From: Candidatus Poribacteria bacterium | GTDB lineage: Bacteria > Poribacteria > WGA-4E > PCPOR2b | DNA length: 64,000 bases | NCBI GenBank assembly: GCA_022822005.1 | Contig: JAJECO010000097.1 | Location: 1-64,000 of the forward strand | Direction: 5' to 3' | Part shown: positions 25,948 to 34,150 of the stretch, in pieces | Layout of the letters: each line of letters starts with the position of its first letter | How positions within the stretch are numbered: position 1 is the stretch's first letter | The notes under the pieces: generated by a model | The model's input: the letters and a program-made list of their open reading frames with translations, nothing else | Told to the model about the DNA's origin: nothing | Database searches by the model: none | Position numbers and translations under genes: made by a program

Positions 25948-27611
25948 CTTGGGATTACCGGTAATGTAATGTGAGAGGGATATTGTGTGTTATGATAGAT
26001 TGTCTGATGCGCCACCTCGATTTCGGCGTCCAGCCCCGGTGTGCTGCCGGTATTTTGGTTCCGGTCAAAGCGCGGGAAGTTGCTACTGGAGACTTCAACG
26101 CGAATTTGGTGCCCCACCTTGAAGAGGTTGCTTGTTTCCCAGAGTATAATCTTGTAAGCACAGATGGTTTCGGGTTCGATCAACGTTGGTTCTTCATAGG
26201 AATTGCGGAATCTCGCACGCACAATGCCTTCGCAGATGTTGATGGCTTTCCCTCCCGGATGGACATCGACGAGCGTTGCGGTGAAATCGGTATCGGGGGC
26301 GGTGGAGGCCGCATAGAGCGTCAGTTCAATCTGTCCTGTGACTTCTAAATCCTCGGTGAGCGGGGGTGTTGAATAGACCAATACATCGTCTCTGCGTTCC
26401 ACAGATCGCCGATCTTGTGGACCGGTGTTATCAATAAACATGCTTTGGCCGCCCACAGTGGGGACAGGATTTTCCGGATCATAAGTGAAGGAATCGGTTG
26501 GTTCGTTTTGTGGCGGTTGAGTCGTAAGCTCGCCATCTCCGTGGAGAGAGTTGGCGCGTCCGCCGCTGTGTAGGTAGAACTTGGTGTATTGCGTCCGCGC
26601 AAGGGGCCATTCGTGCTCGGGGCGCCAGATATTCGCTCCCATCACGAAGATTCGGACAGGTGGCTCGTTGTCGATGCCGGTGTCGATCCCTTTTAGTCGT
26701 TGATCGTACCAACGCAGATGCGCGTCCGGAATATCCACCATTGCGTTTGAGCCGAAGTCAACATCACCGAACGGTTCGGCGCTGCCGATCGCGGAGTGTG
26801 TCCACGGACCCACGAGGAGTTTTGTTTTCGATCGAGTTTCCGAGGTCCGGGCGTGTGTCGTCCAACCGGTGAAACACTTGAAACCTTCGTGAACGAGGTT
26901 ATCGTACCAGCCGGTGATAAAATAAGCAGGTGTTTCGACTTCGGTATACCTATACTTCATGCTGTAGGATTTCCAGAAATCATCGAAGGCGTTGTGTCGG
27001 ATCACCTCTCGATAGAATGGACGATCACCGATACTATCAAGGGCGGAGATCAGCGGCAGCCTTCGATAGACCTCCTCCCAGTCAATCAAGTCTCTCGGTG
27101 CGTTCTGGTTTGTGCGGTCACCGAGCCAGATGAAGTTCATGGCGTTCTGGAGTTGCAGGACGCCGTTATACCGCATGTGGCCGTAGTTGTCCTCTTGGTT
27201 GGCGATTGGGACGAGTCCCTTGACGTATGGGCTGCGGAGCGCCGCCGGTAAAATCTGCGTGAATCCGGGATAAGAAATGCCGAAAGTGCCGATATTTCCG
27301 TCGCACCACGGTTGAGTGCCCAGCCACTGTTGTGTGTCGTAGCCGTCGTTGGTCTCGTCGATGTAGGGTCGCCACACCCCCTCCGAATCGTAACGTCCGC
27401 GGGAGTCCTGCATCACCACTGCGTACCCGCTTTGTGCGAAGCGCACCGCCCAATCCACATACCGCGGGTGTTGGGTGCTGTAGGGGGATCGGATGAGCAG
27501 CACAGGGAACTTATCGCCTACAGCCGGACGGTACAAGGCGCCGTAGAGTTGGATACCATCGCGCATCGGGATTTTGATATCTAACTGGATGCGGAGGTCG
27601 TGGTTTGGCAT
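25944..27611 (-). CDS. CocE/NonD family alpha/beta hydrolase
   Basis: Members of this X-Pro dipeptidyl-peptidase (S15)-like family hydrolyse esters, amides or acyl groups. The 555-residue product has MRDGIQLYGALYRP, the oxyanion region VVMQDSRGRYDSEG (65-78), the nucleophile elbow FGISYPGF with Ser113, an Asp/His-bearing core (SAIGSAEPFGDVDFG), and the C-terminal jelly-roll domain from about residue 320 to the end (TGQIELTLYAAS, IRVEVSSSNFPRFDRN). AAAGGGA precedes the ATG. It overlaps hyuA by four bases. The pair probably acts on one amide- or imide-type compound. Confidence 0.9.
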   Translation of the reverse strand: MPNHDLRIQLDIKIPMRDGIQLYGALYRPAVGDKFPVLLIRSPYSTQHPRYVDWAVRFAQSGYAVVMQDSRGRYDSEGVWRPYIDETNDGYDTQQWLGTQPWCDGNIGTFGISYPGFTQILPAALRSPYVKGLVPIANQEDNYGHMRYNGVLQLQNAMNFIWLGDRTNQNAPRDLIDWEEVYRRLPLISALDSIGDRPFYREVIRHNAFDDFWKSYSMKYRYTEVETPAYFITGWYDNLVHEGFKCFTGWTTHARTSETRSKTKLLVGPWTHSAIGSAEPFGDVDFGSNAMVDIPDAHLRWYDQRLKGIDTGIDNEPPVRIFVMGANIWRPEHEWPLARTQYTKFYLHSGGRANSLHGDGELTTQPPQNEPTDSFTYDPENPVPTVGGQSMFIDNTGPQDRRSVERRDDVLVYSTPPLTEDLEVTGQIELTLYAASTAPDTDFTATLVDVHPGGKAINICEGIVRARFRNSYEEPTLIEPETICAYKIILWETSNLFKVGHQIRVEVSSSNFPRFDRNQNTGSTPGLDAEIEVAHQTIYHNTQYPSHITLPVIPR

Positions 27612-27695
27612 AAGGTGTCCCTTTCAACGTCTGAATCGTACAAAAATAGCAAATAACTCTTTTTCGATCAACCGATCAGCTATAATCTGCGATTA

Positions 27696-29270
27696 TTATA
27701 TGACTCCATTTTTCACCAAGTCTGAAGCTATCTGAACTAGCTCTCCATCGTGCTGTGCGCTCTCCAAGAAAGAGTTTCGTCGTATTGCTTCCATATTTTT
27801 CAGACAACAAATGATATCGCACTTTTCTATTTCATCATCTAATTCAGAATAAAGCGATTCGAGTCTTTCTAAATCCGCACTTGTACCAAACTCTCCAACT
27901 AGCTTCCTGCTTACAACCTTCAAATATTTGGGTTGAGATTTATCGAAAGCCATCTGGCGTGCAATCTCTAATAAATCTTCGGAAGGTTTTTGGTTGCGCT
28001 CGCCGAACCATTCTAAAATCTGATAGTTTTGATAGGGATAGACAGCGTGTGCAGACTGTAGAAACTCAACAACTAAATCTTCAATTTGATTAATGACGTC
28101 AGTGGATTGGAGATATTTAAGGATATATTTGGTTTCCTCAGGGCGTGTCTTCAATAGCTTCAGACAATGAACAACGGCACTATCATTTTTACTTTTTCCG
28201 AGTTGGTTTAAGAGGAAGTGAAATAGAGTTTTATCAAAATCTTCCTCTTTTGTATCAATGAAATGTTCTTGGAATGCTTGTTCTAATAGTTCAATAGGTC
28301 TATCCGCTTCCATTTGCTCAAGCGATTCATCCACATCCACTCGGGCGACTGAAAAATACGGATTGTCGATGTAAAAAGCTTTGATAAGATTCTTTTTTAT
28401 CGGCTGCAATACAGGTTGGATACCATCTATTATAATCTGAGCTTCATCAGATTTATGAATTTTGGTCTTGGCCGATTGCAGACTTAACCCTCTCTTGCGT
28501 AGCAATTCAGTAAGATCAACTAGAGCTTTCTTAGCTTCAACTTCGTCTTTACAGAAAATCCTAATATCATCAACATACCTGAAATGGTCATACCCCATTG
28601 CCCTTAAATTCAGATCAACCGAATTAAAGTAGAGTTTCCCAAGAAAGTCAGATGGAGCATATCCCTGTGGAATCCCTCTACCCATACTCTGAGCCCATCG
28701 ATCTAGACAACTATTGAGCAAATTTACAATATCGTCGTCAGTGTGTGCGTTTTTCAAATCTGACATCAGAGTCGTTATATTGATGCTCTCATAGTAGTTG
28801 GAGATGTCAGTCGTTATGATATACGAAATACCATTTTTGATTTTTTGTAGACTCATGGTACGAAACTTGTCCCAACCGATGAATAGATTTTCCAACCATT
28901 TAGCATTCTCGAACTCGTTAGATATTTCGTATGAGAAATCGACAATTCCCTGAGACCATTTAAGTGTTTCGTAAATATTTGGCATGCATGCGCCCACACA
29001 TGCATAAAAAACGATTCTATCATCAACTGATAGAATCGATCCAGGACGGACTAACCCGTCCCCTTTTGGCACATTGCATATGTACGTTGGTTTGGGATGA
29101 TATTCATCATTGCGGATTCGCGCACTAAGGTCGTCGAGGTAACCTGTTAAATCCGCTTCAAGTAACTGTACCTCAAATGGGTTTTTTATGAAAACATGGT
29201 GCGGAATATCTAACTTTACCCTCTTCCATGCTAATTCTAAATCGAGTAATTCTGCTAGCTCCTTTGACAC
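27696..29270 (-). CDS. Stand-alone reverse transcriptase with helical C-terminus (Abi/UG-like)
   Basis: The 524-residue product has a complete RT core: IITTDISNYYES (motif A, Asp155), GRGIPQGYAPSDFLGKL (motif B, about 197-213), YVDD (motif C, 232-235) and GLSLQSAKTKI (motif D). YICNVPKGDGLVRPGSI lies in the fingers. All catalytic aspartates are present. From about residue 285 the protein is helical with repeated Leu-rich helices, resembling the alpha-repeat tails of Abi/unknown-group RTs such as AbiA or AbiK. There is no intron maturase X domain and no retron msr/msd or CRISPR nearby. It starts with GTG preceded by AAAGGA. Base composition is clearly more AT-rich than its neighbours, suggesting transfer. 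A phage-defence role is inferred. Confidence 0.85.
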   Translation of the reverse strand: MSKELAELLDLELAWKRVKLDIPHHVFIKNPFEVQLLEADLTGYLDDLSARIRNDEYHPKPTYICNVPKGDGLVRPGSILSVDDRIVFYACVGACMPNIYETLKWSQGIVDFSYEISNEFENAKWLENLFIGWDKFRTMSLQKIKNGISYIITTDISNYYESINITTLMSDLKNAHTDDDIVNLLNSCLDRWAQSMGRGIPQGYAPSDFLGKLYFNSVDLNLRAMGYDHFRYVDDIRIFCKDEVEAKKALVDLTELLRKRGLSLQSAKTKIHKSDEAQIIIDGIQPVLQPIKKNLIKAFYIDNPYFSVARVDVDESLEQMEADRPIELLEQAFQEHFIDTKEEDFDKTLFHFLLNQLGKSKNDSAVVHCLKLLKTRPEETKYILKYLQSTDVINQIEDLVVEFLQSAHAVYPYQNYQILEWFGERNQKPSEDLLEIARQMAFDKSQPKYLKVVSRKLVGEFGTSADLERLESLYSELDDEIEKCDIICCLKNMEAIRRNSFLESAQHDGELVQIASDLVKNGVI

Positions 29271-29318
29271 GCTTGTGGTCCTTTATGAGAATAAACGATT
29301 TGAGGACAATTTACCGAA

Positions 29319-29327
29319 ATTATAGCA
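29319..29327 (-). promoter_or_regulatory. Extended -10 promoter candidate for the RT gene
   Basis: Read on the minus strand, TGCTATAAT provides an exact -10 with an extended TG motif about 50 bases before the GTG start. No good -35 is visible at 17 bases. It suggests the RT gene is transcribed by itself rather than with the aldo/keto reductase upstream. Confidence 0.4.
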
Positions 29328-29389
29328 TAGTTCTCCCCTAGAACAGATAAAAAAGTGTTGGGCTCCCGTGGTAACTATTGATGTGAATA

Positions 29390-30280
29390 TTATGTGATCT
29401 GATTTAGCTCTTGGCACAAGGATGATAGTAACGGTCCCATCTCCGACGCTTGGGCGACATCCTCAAGTTCAGGGATGTTCGCTGCACCGCTGGAAACCGT
29501 GGTTACCCTTGAATCAGCGAGGATATATTGGAAGGCATTTTGTGCGTGTGTGCCCGGCAGGTCCTGAAGTCGTCCGAGGACACGCTGGACGCGTTCCCTT
29601 TCCGCTTCATCTTCTATCGCTGCGACCGCCTCTGAGCGACGGGGTTCGTCGGCGAACAGCAATCCCGCCAACGGTGTAGCGACAACGATCCCCATGTTGT
29701 GAGCGGCGGCAGACGGAATGACCGCTTTCGCTGCCTTTTGCGAGCAGGGGTGGTAGTCGTGGTATACCAGCACGGTGTCAAATTCCCCGGTATCCGCGAG
29801 TTTTGCTAAGAGTGGGATGGCTCTGCCCGTGATCCCGATCCTTTCACAGAGTCCGCGCTTTTTCGCTTCCTTCAAGCCGTCGAGCGTTCCGCCCGGTTCC
29901 GTGATTCGGTCCCAACCCGCCATATTGACCTCATGGATCTGGGCGATGGAAAGTTTTGGGATGCGCAGCCGTTGCAGGCTCCGTTCAATACTCCAAAGGA
30001 CACTGTCTCCGCGGTAGTCGAAGTTCGGGGGATCGTAACCGACTTTGGTGGCGACGTAAAAGTGTTCCGCTACGCCTTCGAGGGCACCGCCTAACAGTTC
30101 CTCGCTCTTACCGTAGAGTGGGGCGGTGTCGATATAGTTGATCCCTAATTTGAGTGCGTGTCTCAGGACTTCGTTCGTGCTTTCCTGAGCACGTTCGGGA
30201 TCGGTTCCCATCAGGTACGCGCCGCCGAGACTGACTTCGCTGATCTGCCAACCTGTACTTCCCATCGTTCGATATCTCAT
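29390..30280 (-). CDS. Aldo/keto reductase family oxidoreductase
   Basis: NAD(P)H-dependent reductase with the AKR TIM barrel. The 296-residue product has the catalytic tetrad visible as Asp51 and Tyr56 (YIDTAPLYG), Lys79 (ATKVGYD) and His116 (QIHEVN). SLGGAYLMG and GITGRA are typical barrel segments. GAGGT lies just before the ATG. The fucose-dehydrogenase-like style of the sequence (GKSEELLGGAL) fits sugar oxidoreduction, but the substrate is not determined. It follows creatininase and enolase-superfamily genes on the same strand, separated from them by a hairpin terminator. Confidence 0.9.
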   Translation of the reverse strand: MRYRTMGSTGWQISEVSLGGAYLMGTDPERAQESTNEVLRHALKLGINYIDTAPLYGKSEELLGGALEGVAEHFYVATKVGYDPPNFDYRGDSVLWSIERSLQRLRIPKLSIAQIHEVNMAGWDRITEPGGTLDGLKEAKKRGLCERIGITGRAIPLLAKLADTGEFDTVLVYHDYHPCSQKAAKAVIPSAAAHNMGIVVATPLAGLLFADEPRRSEAVAAIEDEAERERVQRVLGRLQDLPGTHAQNAFQYILADSRVTTVSSGAANIPELEDVAQASEMGPLLSSLCQELNQIT

Positions 30281-30323
30281 TTTTTACCTCGCAGTTTTCG
30301 CTCATGTTAAGAAATGGTCAGAA

Positions 30324-30379
30324 TTTACGCAGCTAACCGTAGGCGGAGCATCTTGCCCCGCCCTGAAATGCGTAAGTCC
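30324..30379. mobile_element. Short MITE-like element with TTTACGCA ends
   Basis: Ends TTTACGCA (30324-30331) and TGCGTAAG (30369-30376) are inverted. The core GTAGGCGGAGCATCTTGCCC (from 30339) is the reverse complement, with one mismatch over 21 bases, of 46781-46801 in the larger element at 46726. It is probably a shortened copy of the same family. No target duplication is evident. Confidence 0.5.
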
Positions 30380-30390
30380 TAATGGTATAA

Positions 30391-30424
30391 AGAAACCGAG
30401 TTTTGAAGAAAAAACTCGGTTTCT
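30391..30424 (-). terminator. 14-bp hairpin, probable terminator after the creatininase gene
   Basis: AGAAACCGAGTTTT and AAAACTCGGTTTCT form a perfect 14-bp stem with a 6-base loop, 38 bases beyond the creatininase stop. On the minus strand TTATACC follows; on the plus strand CTTTACGTTTT follows. The stem is very stable but the T tract is weak, so it may be bidirectional or a dispersed palindromic repeat acting as a terminator. Confidence 0.6.
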
Positions 30425-30461
30425 CTTTACGTTTTACTTTCTTTTGACATGAACCCAGTTT

Positions 30462-31364
30462 TTATTCAGGTGGGGGCCAAGGGAGCCCTTTTTCCGTCGC
30501 ATCAATCATTTTCTGGAGTTTGTCAGCGATGTATTGGGTGTGGAGGTCGATGAGCGCTTCGCCTTTTTCGACAGTGGCAAACAGGGCGTTCTCTTGACGG
30601 GCACGGTCACGCGGGTTTTCTGGGTTCGGTCCGCCTTGGGGCCAACCTTCTTTGGAAAAGGGTTCGAGATATGCCTCGACTTCGGGCGATAGATTATGGG
30701 CGTAATCCAAGTTCGCGGCGTCATATTCCTTCATTGTGAACGCGCGCACCCGTTGTGGATATGCGGCTAACATCACGGAGGTCTCATCCTCAGAGGCGTG
30801 GTTCAGCGCAGTTTGCCGCGCCACTGTGTCCAGCTTACCGTCCCTTAGGTCTCGGTAGCCTTGGAGGATAGTTACCTTGTCCTCGTCTGTGAGTCCCATC
30901 CAGTAAGATTCCTTGTCCATCGTGATATCCAGTTCACGTCGCCACGCGGGCAGCACCTCCCGAAGCAACCCGTGGTTACCGCCGTGACCATTGACAACCA
31001 GAATCGTGCGGATGCCGTGGGTTTTCAGGCTCTGTGCGACATCGAAGAGATATGCCTGCATCGTCTCCTTGCGCAACGTCAGCGTACCCTTCCGTGCCAT
31101 GTGGTACGGGGAGTAGCCTACCGGACAGGGTGGAGCGACGGTGACTTGGGGATAGAGCTGCAAGGCAGCCTGCTGGGAGATGAACGTAGAGAGGACAATA
31201 TCTAAGTCCAAGCTTAGGTGTTCGTTGTGCTGCTCAACTGCGCCGATAGGGATGATGGCAGCTTTCAATTCGCCGCGCTGCAACGCTTCCCGAATTTCCT
31301 TTCGGGTGCATTCACCTAACATGACCTTGTAGGGACTGATGTATCGGTTACCCGTATTTGCCAT
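30462..31364 (-). CDS. Creatininase family amidohydrolase
   Basis: The family hydrolyses cyclic or linear amides such as creatinine or the formamide in FAPy-type intermediates, using two metal ions. The 300-residue product has GAVEQHNEHLSLDLD with Glu44, His46 and Asp53 as metal ligands, NGHGGN at 125-130, and NHASEDETS with Glu194. AAAGGAG precedes the ATG at good distance. It lies 14 bases downstream of the enolase-superfamily gene, so the two are an operon. The combination with an amidohydrolase and an aldo/keto reductase suggests catabolism of an amide- or lactone-bearing sugar compound. Confidence 0.9.
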   Translation of the reverse strand: MANTGNRYISPYKVMLGECTRKEIREALQRGELKAAIIPIGAVEQHNEHLSLDLDIVLSTFISQQAALQLYPQVTVAPPCPVGYSPYHMARKGTLTLRKETMQAYLFDVAQSLKTHGIRTILVVNGHGGNHGLLREVLPAWRRELDITMDKESYWMGLTDEDKVTILQGYRDLRDGKLDTVARQTALNHASEDETSVMLAAYPQRVRAFTMKEYDAANLDYAHNLSPEVEAYLEPFSKEGWPQGGPNPENPRDRARQENALFATVEKGEALIDLHTQYIADKLQKMIDATEKGLPWPPPE

Positions 31365-31378
31365 TCGTTTAGGCTCCT

Positions 31379-32632
31379 TTATCCTTCTAATCGCCGGACG
31401 GTGCTGCCCCCCTGCACGGCATCATAGATTTCCTTGAACCCATCGCTTCCGTCGTCGGGAACAGCTATCAGATTAGATCCCGCCTCGCAGGTCGGCATGG
31501 CATCGTTCGGATAGACTGCGTGGAGGTCCTGCTTGCTGCAACCGTAGTAGGTGGTCTCTCCGCTTGCGCGGGTATAGCGATAGACGTGGCGGGGCGGATC
31601 CACGAAGGAGTAGTCTACCTTGTATCTCTGCACCGCTTCTTCGTCAACCTCTACGCCGATGCCCGGTTTTTCTGGGACACGGTAGAAACCGCCGCGCAGT
31701 TCGATCGGTTCTGTGATGAGTTGGCTCTCCCAGATGTTCATGCAGGTAATCGCGGGCCACTTGGCTTGCGGACATACGGCGCCGAGATGGGCTGCCCACG
31801 TTGTGGTGATGCCGGTGCCGACGAGTTGCAGCCAGAAGGGTTTGTTCGCTTCCTCGCAAACGGTTGCCTGTTTCAACAGACGATATGCGCCCACACCAAT
31901 AACAAAGCCGTCCGCCACATCCTCGTGCAACGTGGTCAAGATGGGTGGGGAGCCGTAGTGCATTGCCACCGGTCGATTGATTCGTTGGCGGATCTGTTTG
32001 TTCCCGGCCACATCGCCCTGAGGGATCGGGGATTCGATCATCGCGACCTGCTCGTACTGTTCGAGGGTCTTGAGGAACTCGACGGCGTTGGCTGCGTTCG
32101 CTAAGGTTGCATTGAAGTCCAGATCCAGTTTGAACTGCGAGGGCACATCTTCGATGATAGCTCCGATGGCTGCGTGTAGGTCGTACCAGGTCCGCGCTTT
32201 GAGTTTGGAGGACATATACCCCTGTTCTGCTGCATCAGCGCACTGTTGTGCCCAATCTTCCGGCGGCATGTCCATCGCCCACCAGGAGAGCGGACACCAC
32301 TCTCGGACTTTCGTTCCCAGAAGGCGATAGGCGGGTGTGTTTAAGGATTTGCCGACAGCGTCGAAGAGTGCGATTTGGACGCCGGCGCCCAGACTGTCCT
32401 CCCATAATAGATCGCCAGCCTCGCGTCCTACGATCTGTTCTGCAATGTCATCGGACACCTGCGCCCAAGTGTAGTTGGGAATGGTCTCGCCCCAGCCGAC
32501 GACGCCGTTGTCGAGTGTGATTTTGCAGATCTGGACAATGTGCCAGTGGGGCAGCCAATACTGCATATGCTCATTTGTATGTGGTGTGAAGGGAACGTCT
32601 AAGTAGGTAAGTTCAACATCGGTAATTTTCAT
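31379..32632 (-). CDS. Mandelate racemase/muconate lactonizing enzyme family protein
   Basis: Enolase-superfamily barrel that abstracts a proton alpha to a carboxylate, often as a sugar-acid dehydratase. The 417-residue product has Lys143 and Lys145 (SSKLKARTW), metal ligands Asp170 or Asp172 (KLDLDFN) and Glu200 (MIESPIP), and a later DVADGFVIG strand. The N-terminal capping domain begins MKITDVELTYLDVPF. The ATG at 32632 has AAGGAAGG upstream; the longer frame from 32695 is rejected because it reads through heptamer repeats. The C-terminal tail beyond the barrel is longer than usual. Substrate unknown. Confidence 0.87.
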   Translation of the reverse strand: MKITDVELTYLDVPFTPHTNEHMQYWLPHWHIVQICKITLDNGVVGWGETIPNYTWAQVSDDIAEQIVGREAGDLLWEDSLGAGVQIALFDAVGKSLNTPAYRLLGTKVREWCPLSWWAMDMPPEDWAQQCADAAEQGYMSSKLKARTWYDLHAAIGAIIEDVPSQFKLDLDFNATLANAANAVEFLKTLEQYEQVAMIESPIPQGDVAGNKQIRQRINRPVAMHYGSPPILTTLHEDVADGFVIGVGAYRLLKQATVCEEANKPFWLQLVGTGITTTWAAHLGAVCPQAKWPAITCMNIWESQLITEPIELRGGFYRVPEKPGIGVEVDEEAVQRYKVDYSFVDPPRHVYRYTRASGETTYYGCSKQDLHAVYPNDAMPTCEAGSNLIAVPDDGSDGFKEIYDAVQGGSTVRRLEG

Positions 32633-32658
32633 GATGGTATCCTTCCTTAAAAAATAGT

Positions 32659-32707
32659 GCGTAACGCGTAATACGTAAGGAGCTTCTTTACGCATTACAT
32701 ATTACGC
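32659..32707. repeat. Inverted triplet of heptamers forming a long hairpin
   Basis: GCGTAAC, GCGTAAT and ACGTAAG (32659-32679) are followed by a 7-base spacer and then TTTACGC, ATTACAT and ATTACGC (32687-32707). Each arm is three exact 7-base units, giving a 21-bp imperfect stem upstream of the enolase-superfamily gene. It may also act as a processing or termination signal after the amidohydrolase. Confidence 0.8.
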
Positions 32708-32730
32708 AGCCTTATTCTCCTTGGTATACC

Positions 32731-33627
32731 TTAACGGTTGAAGAAGAAATCTTCCGCTGTCTTGAACAGGATCTGTTCCTTGTCCGAATCGCTCAGAAAA
32801 TCGGCGCGGTCGTTGATAAGCGCGATTGCTGCAGGAAAATCGGTATGTGGGTTATCCATTACCACTGGACCGCCGCTGTCGCTTTCCCACATACAGCGCT
32901 CAGGTCCAAAGGCGTCTACTACTCGCCGGATCAGTGGCAGGAGATCCAGATACGGAGCCTTTCCATCTCCCAACGCTTGGAAGGGCCCCAGCTTGACCAT
33001 CACGCGCTTGTGCTTTGCCATAGCGCAGAGCGTTTTGAGGTCGTCTTCGGGGAAGATACCGTCTCGTATCCGCACCCCACAGATATGATCGAGAATCACA
33101 GGGGTGTCGGGGAAGCGGGTGCACATTCGATCCAGATCCGGCAGATCGTCGAGCCCCATCAGGAAACTCAAGGCGAGGTTGTGCGCTGCTCCGGCTGCAA
33201 ACATCGCCTCATATCCTGGATAGTCGAGCCATCGGGAGACATCACCAATCGGCATACGCGCGGTTTTGCCACCGCGCACACGAAAGGCGTAGATGCCCCG
33301 ACGGGACAGTGCGATCATCGTTTTATCTGGACTGGCGAGCGATACATCCGTCACCGCTGGAATAATGCCTGTGCCCACAAAGGTGTCCGGGGCGTTGGCG
33401 ATCAGATCTATAATATAACTGTGATCGAGACCGTACCATGTCATCTGGACAAGATTTATCCGGACTTTGCCGACCGAACGGCTGTATTCGAAGTGCTGGT
33501 CTGGGGTAAAGGAGGGCAGCCACAGGTCGCTTGGATCGAAACCGGAGGCGAGCGGATAGTTTTTAAAGTCGTTTGTCCAGACGTGGATATGCGCGTCAAT
33601 GACTCTATCTTGTATTGTTATGCCCAT
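32731..33627 (-). CDS. Amidohydrolase-2 family metal-dependent hydrolase
   Basis: TIM-barrel hydrolase or decarboxylase of the lactonase/ACMSD-like group. The 298-residue product has DAHIHVW (11-17), ILDHICG with His181, VMVKLGPF with Lys212 and WESDSGGP with Asp250, the expected metal and catalytic residues. AGGA precedes the ATG at 33627. It is first in the run amidohydrolase, enolase-family enzyme, creatininase. Members of this family often hydrolyse sugar lactones, which would complement a sugar-acid dehydratase; this pairing is inferred from context. Confidence 0.9.
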   Translation of the reverse strand: MGITIQDRVIDAHIHVWTNDFKNYPLASGFDPSDLWLPSFTPDQHFEYSRSVGKVRINLVQMTWYGLDHSYIIDLIANAPDTFVGTGIIPAVTDVSLASPDKTMIALSRRGIYAFRVRGGKTARMPIGDVSRWLDYPGYEAMFAAGAAHNLALSFLMGLDDLPDLDRMCTRFPDTPVILDHICGVRIRDGIFPEDDLKTLCAMAKHKRVMVKLGPFQALGDGKAPYLDLLPLIRRVVDAFGPERCMWESDSGGPVVMDNPHTDFPAAIALINDRADFLSDSDKEQILFKTAEDFFFNR

Positions 33628-34095
33628 TTGCTTTTCCTATTTTCCGTAAGCATTCTTGTGTTCCTTCCGTTAATAGATGGGTGTGTTTCCGGTACCTCTG
33701 GCGGCTGACTCCAATGAGGTATTCCAAGCTGAAAGCATCTCTTCCCCCTTTTGACTCGTTTAAGCGATTGATGCTTCTTGAGATGTTATCACAGATCCCG
33801 GTGGGAAACCATGAAAAACTTCACTGGGGGAAAGCGGCTATTGTGGCATTTTTGCGACGCCGGTGTAGCACAGTTTCGACGCCTTCCTTGTGAACATGAG
33901 ACTCCCTCTGCGGTTTACAAACCATATCAAGGGTAATTATATAGGTGTTTTCCGATAGATTCGGTTTTCGCACGATACGCTTTGCATGATTCGGGTTAAT
34001 TATGGTATCTAAATTGCATACGGTTGTGGAGCCAGGTGAATTTTGCGTGAGAACTATTTGGATTGAATCCCATCCGGCTTTATTGAAATATGAAC
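33628..34095. other. Gene-free gap before the ECF sigma locus
   Basis: About 470 bases with no supportable gene. A long minus-strand frame covering its right half continues antisense through the sigma gene and has no family likeness. An interrupted inverted repeat, AAAGCATC and GATGCTT, near 33740-33780 is the only structure seen. It probably carries divergent promoters for the amidohydrolase operon and the sigma-factor operon. Confidence 0.5.
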
Positions 34096-34119
34096 GGAAC
34101 TTAGTGAACCTTTTTAGTC
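34096..34119 (+). promoter_or_regulatory. ECF (sigma-E type) promoter for the sigma-factor operon
   Basis: GGAACTT (34096-34102) and GTC (34117-34119) match the -35 and -10 elements used by sigma-E-like ECF factors, with 16 bases between GGAAC and GTC. The sigma gene itself starts at 34151, so this looks like positive autoregulation. A second GTCC at 34121 could serve as an alternative -10. Confidence 0.6.
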
Positions 34120-34150
34120 TGTCCAACACTAAAAGGGGTGGGAGGACATT

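Noticed and set aside
27696-29389. Retron or group II intron
   Set aside because: There is no maturase domain and no msr/msd or intron RNA structure around the RT gene.
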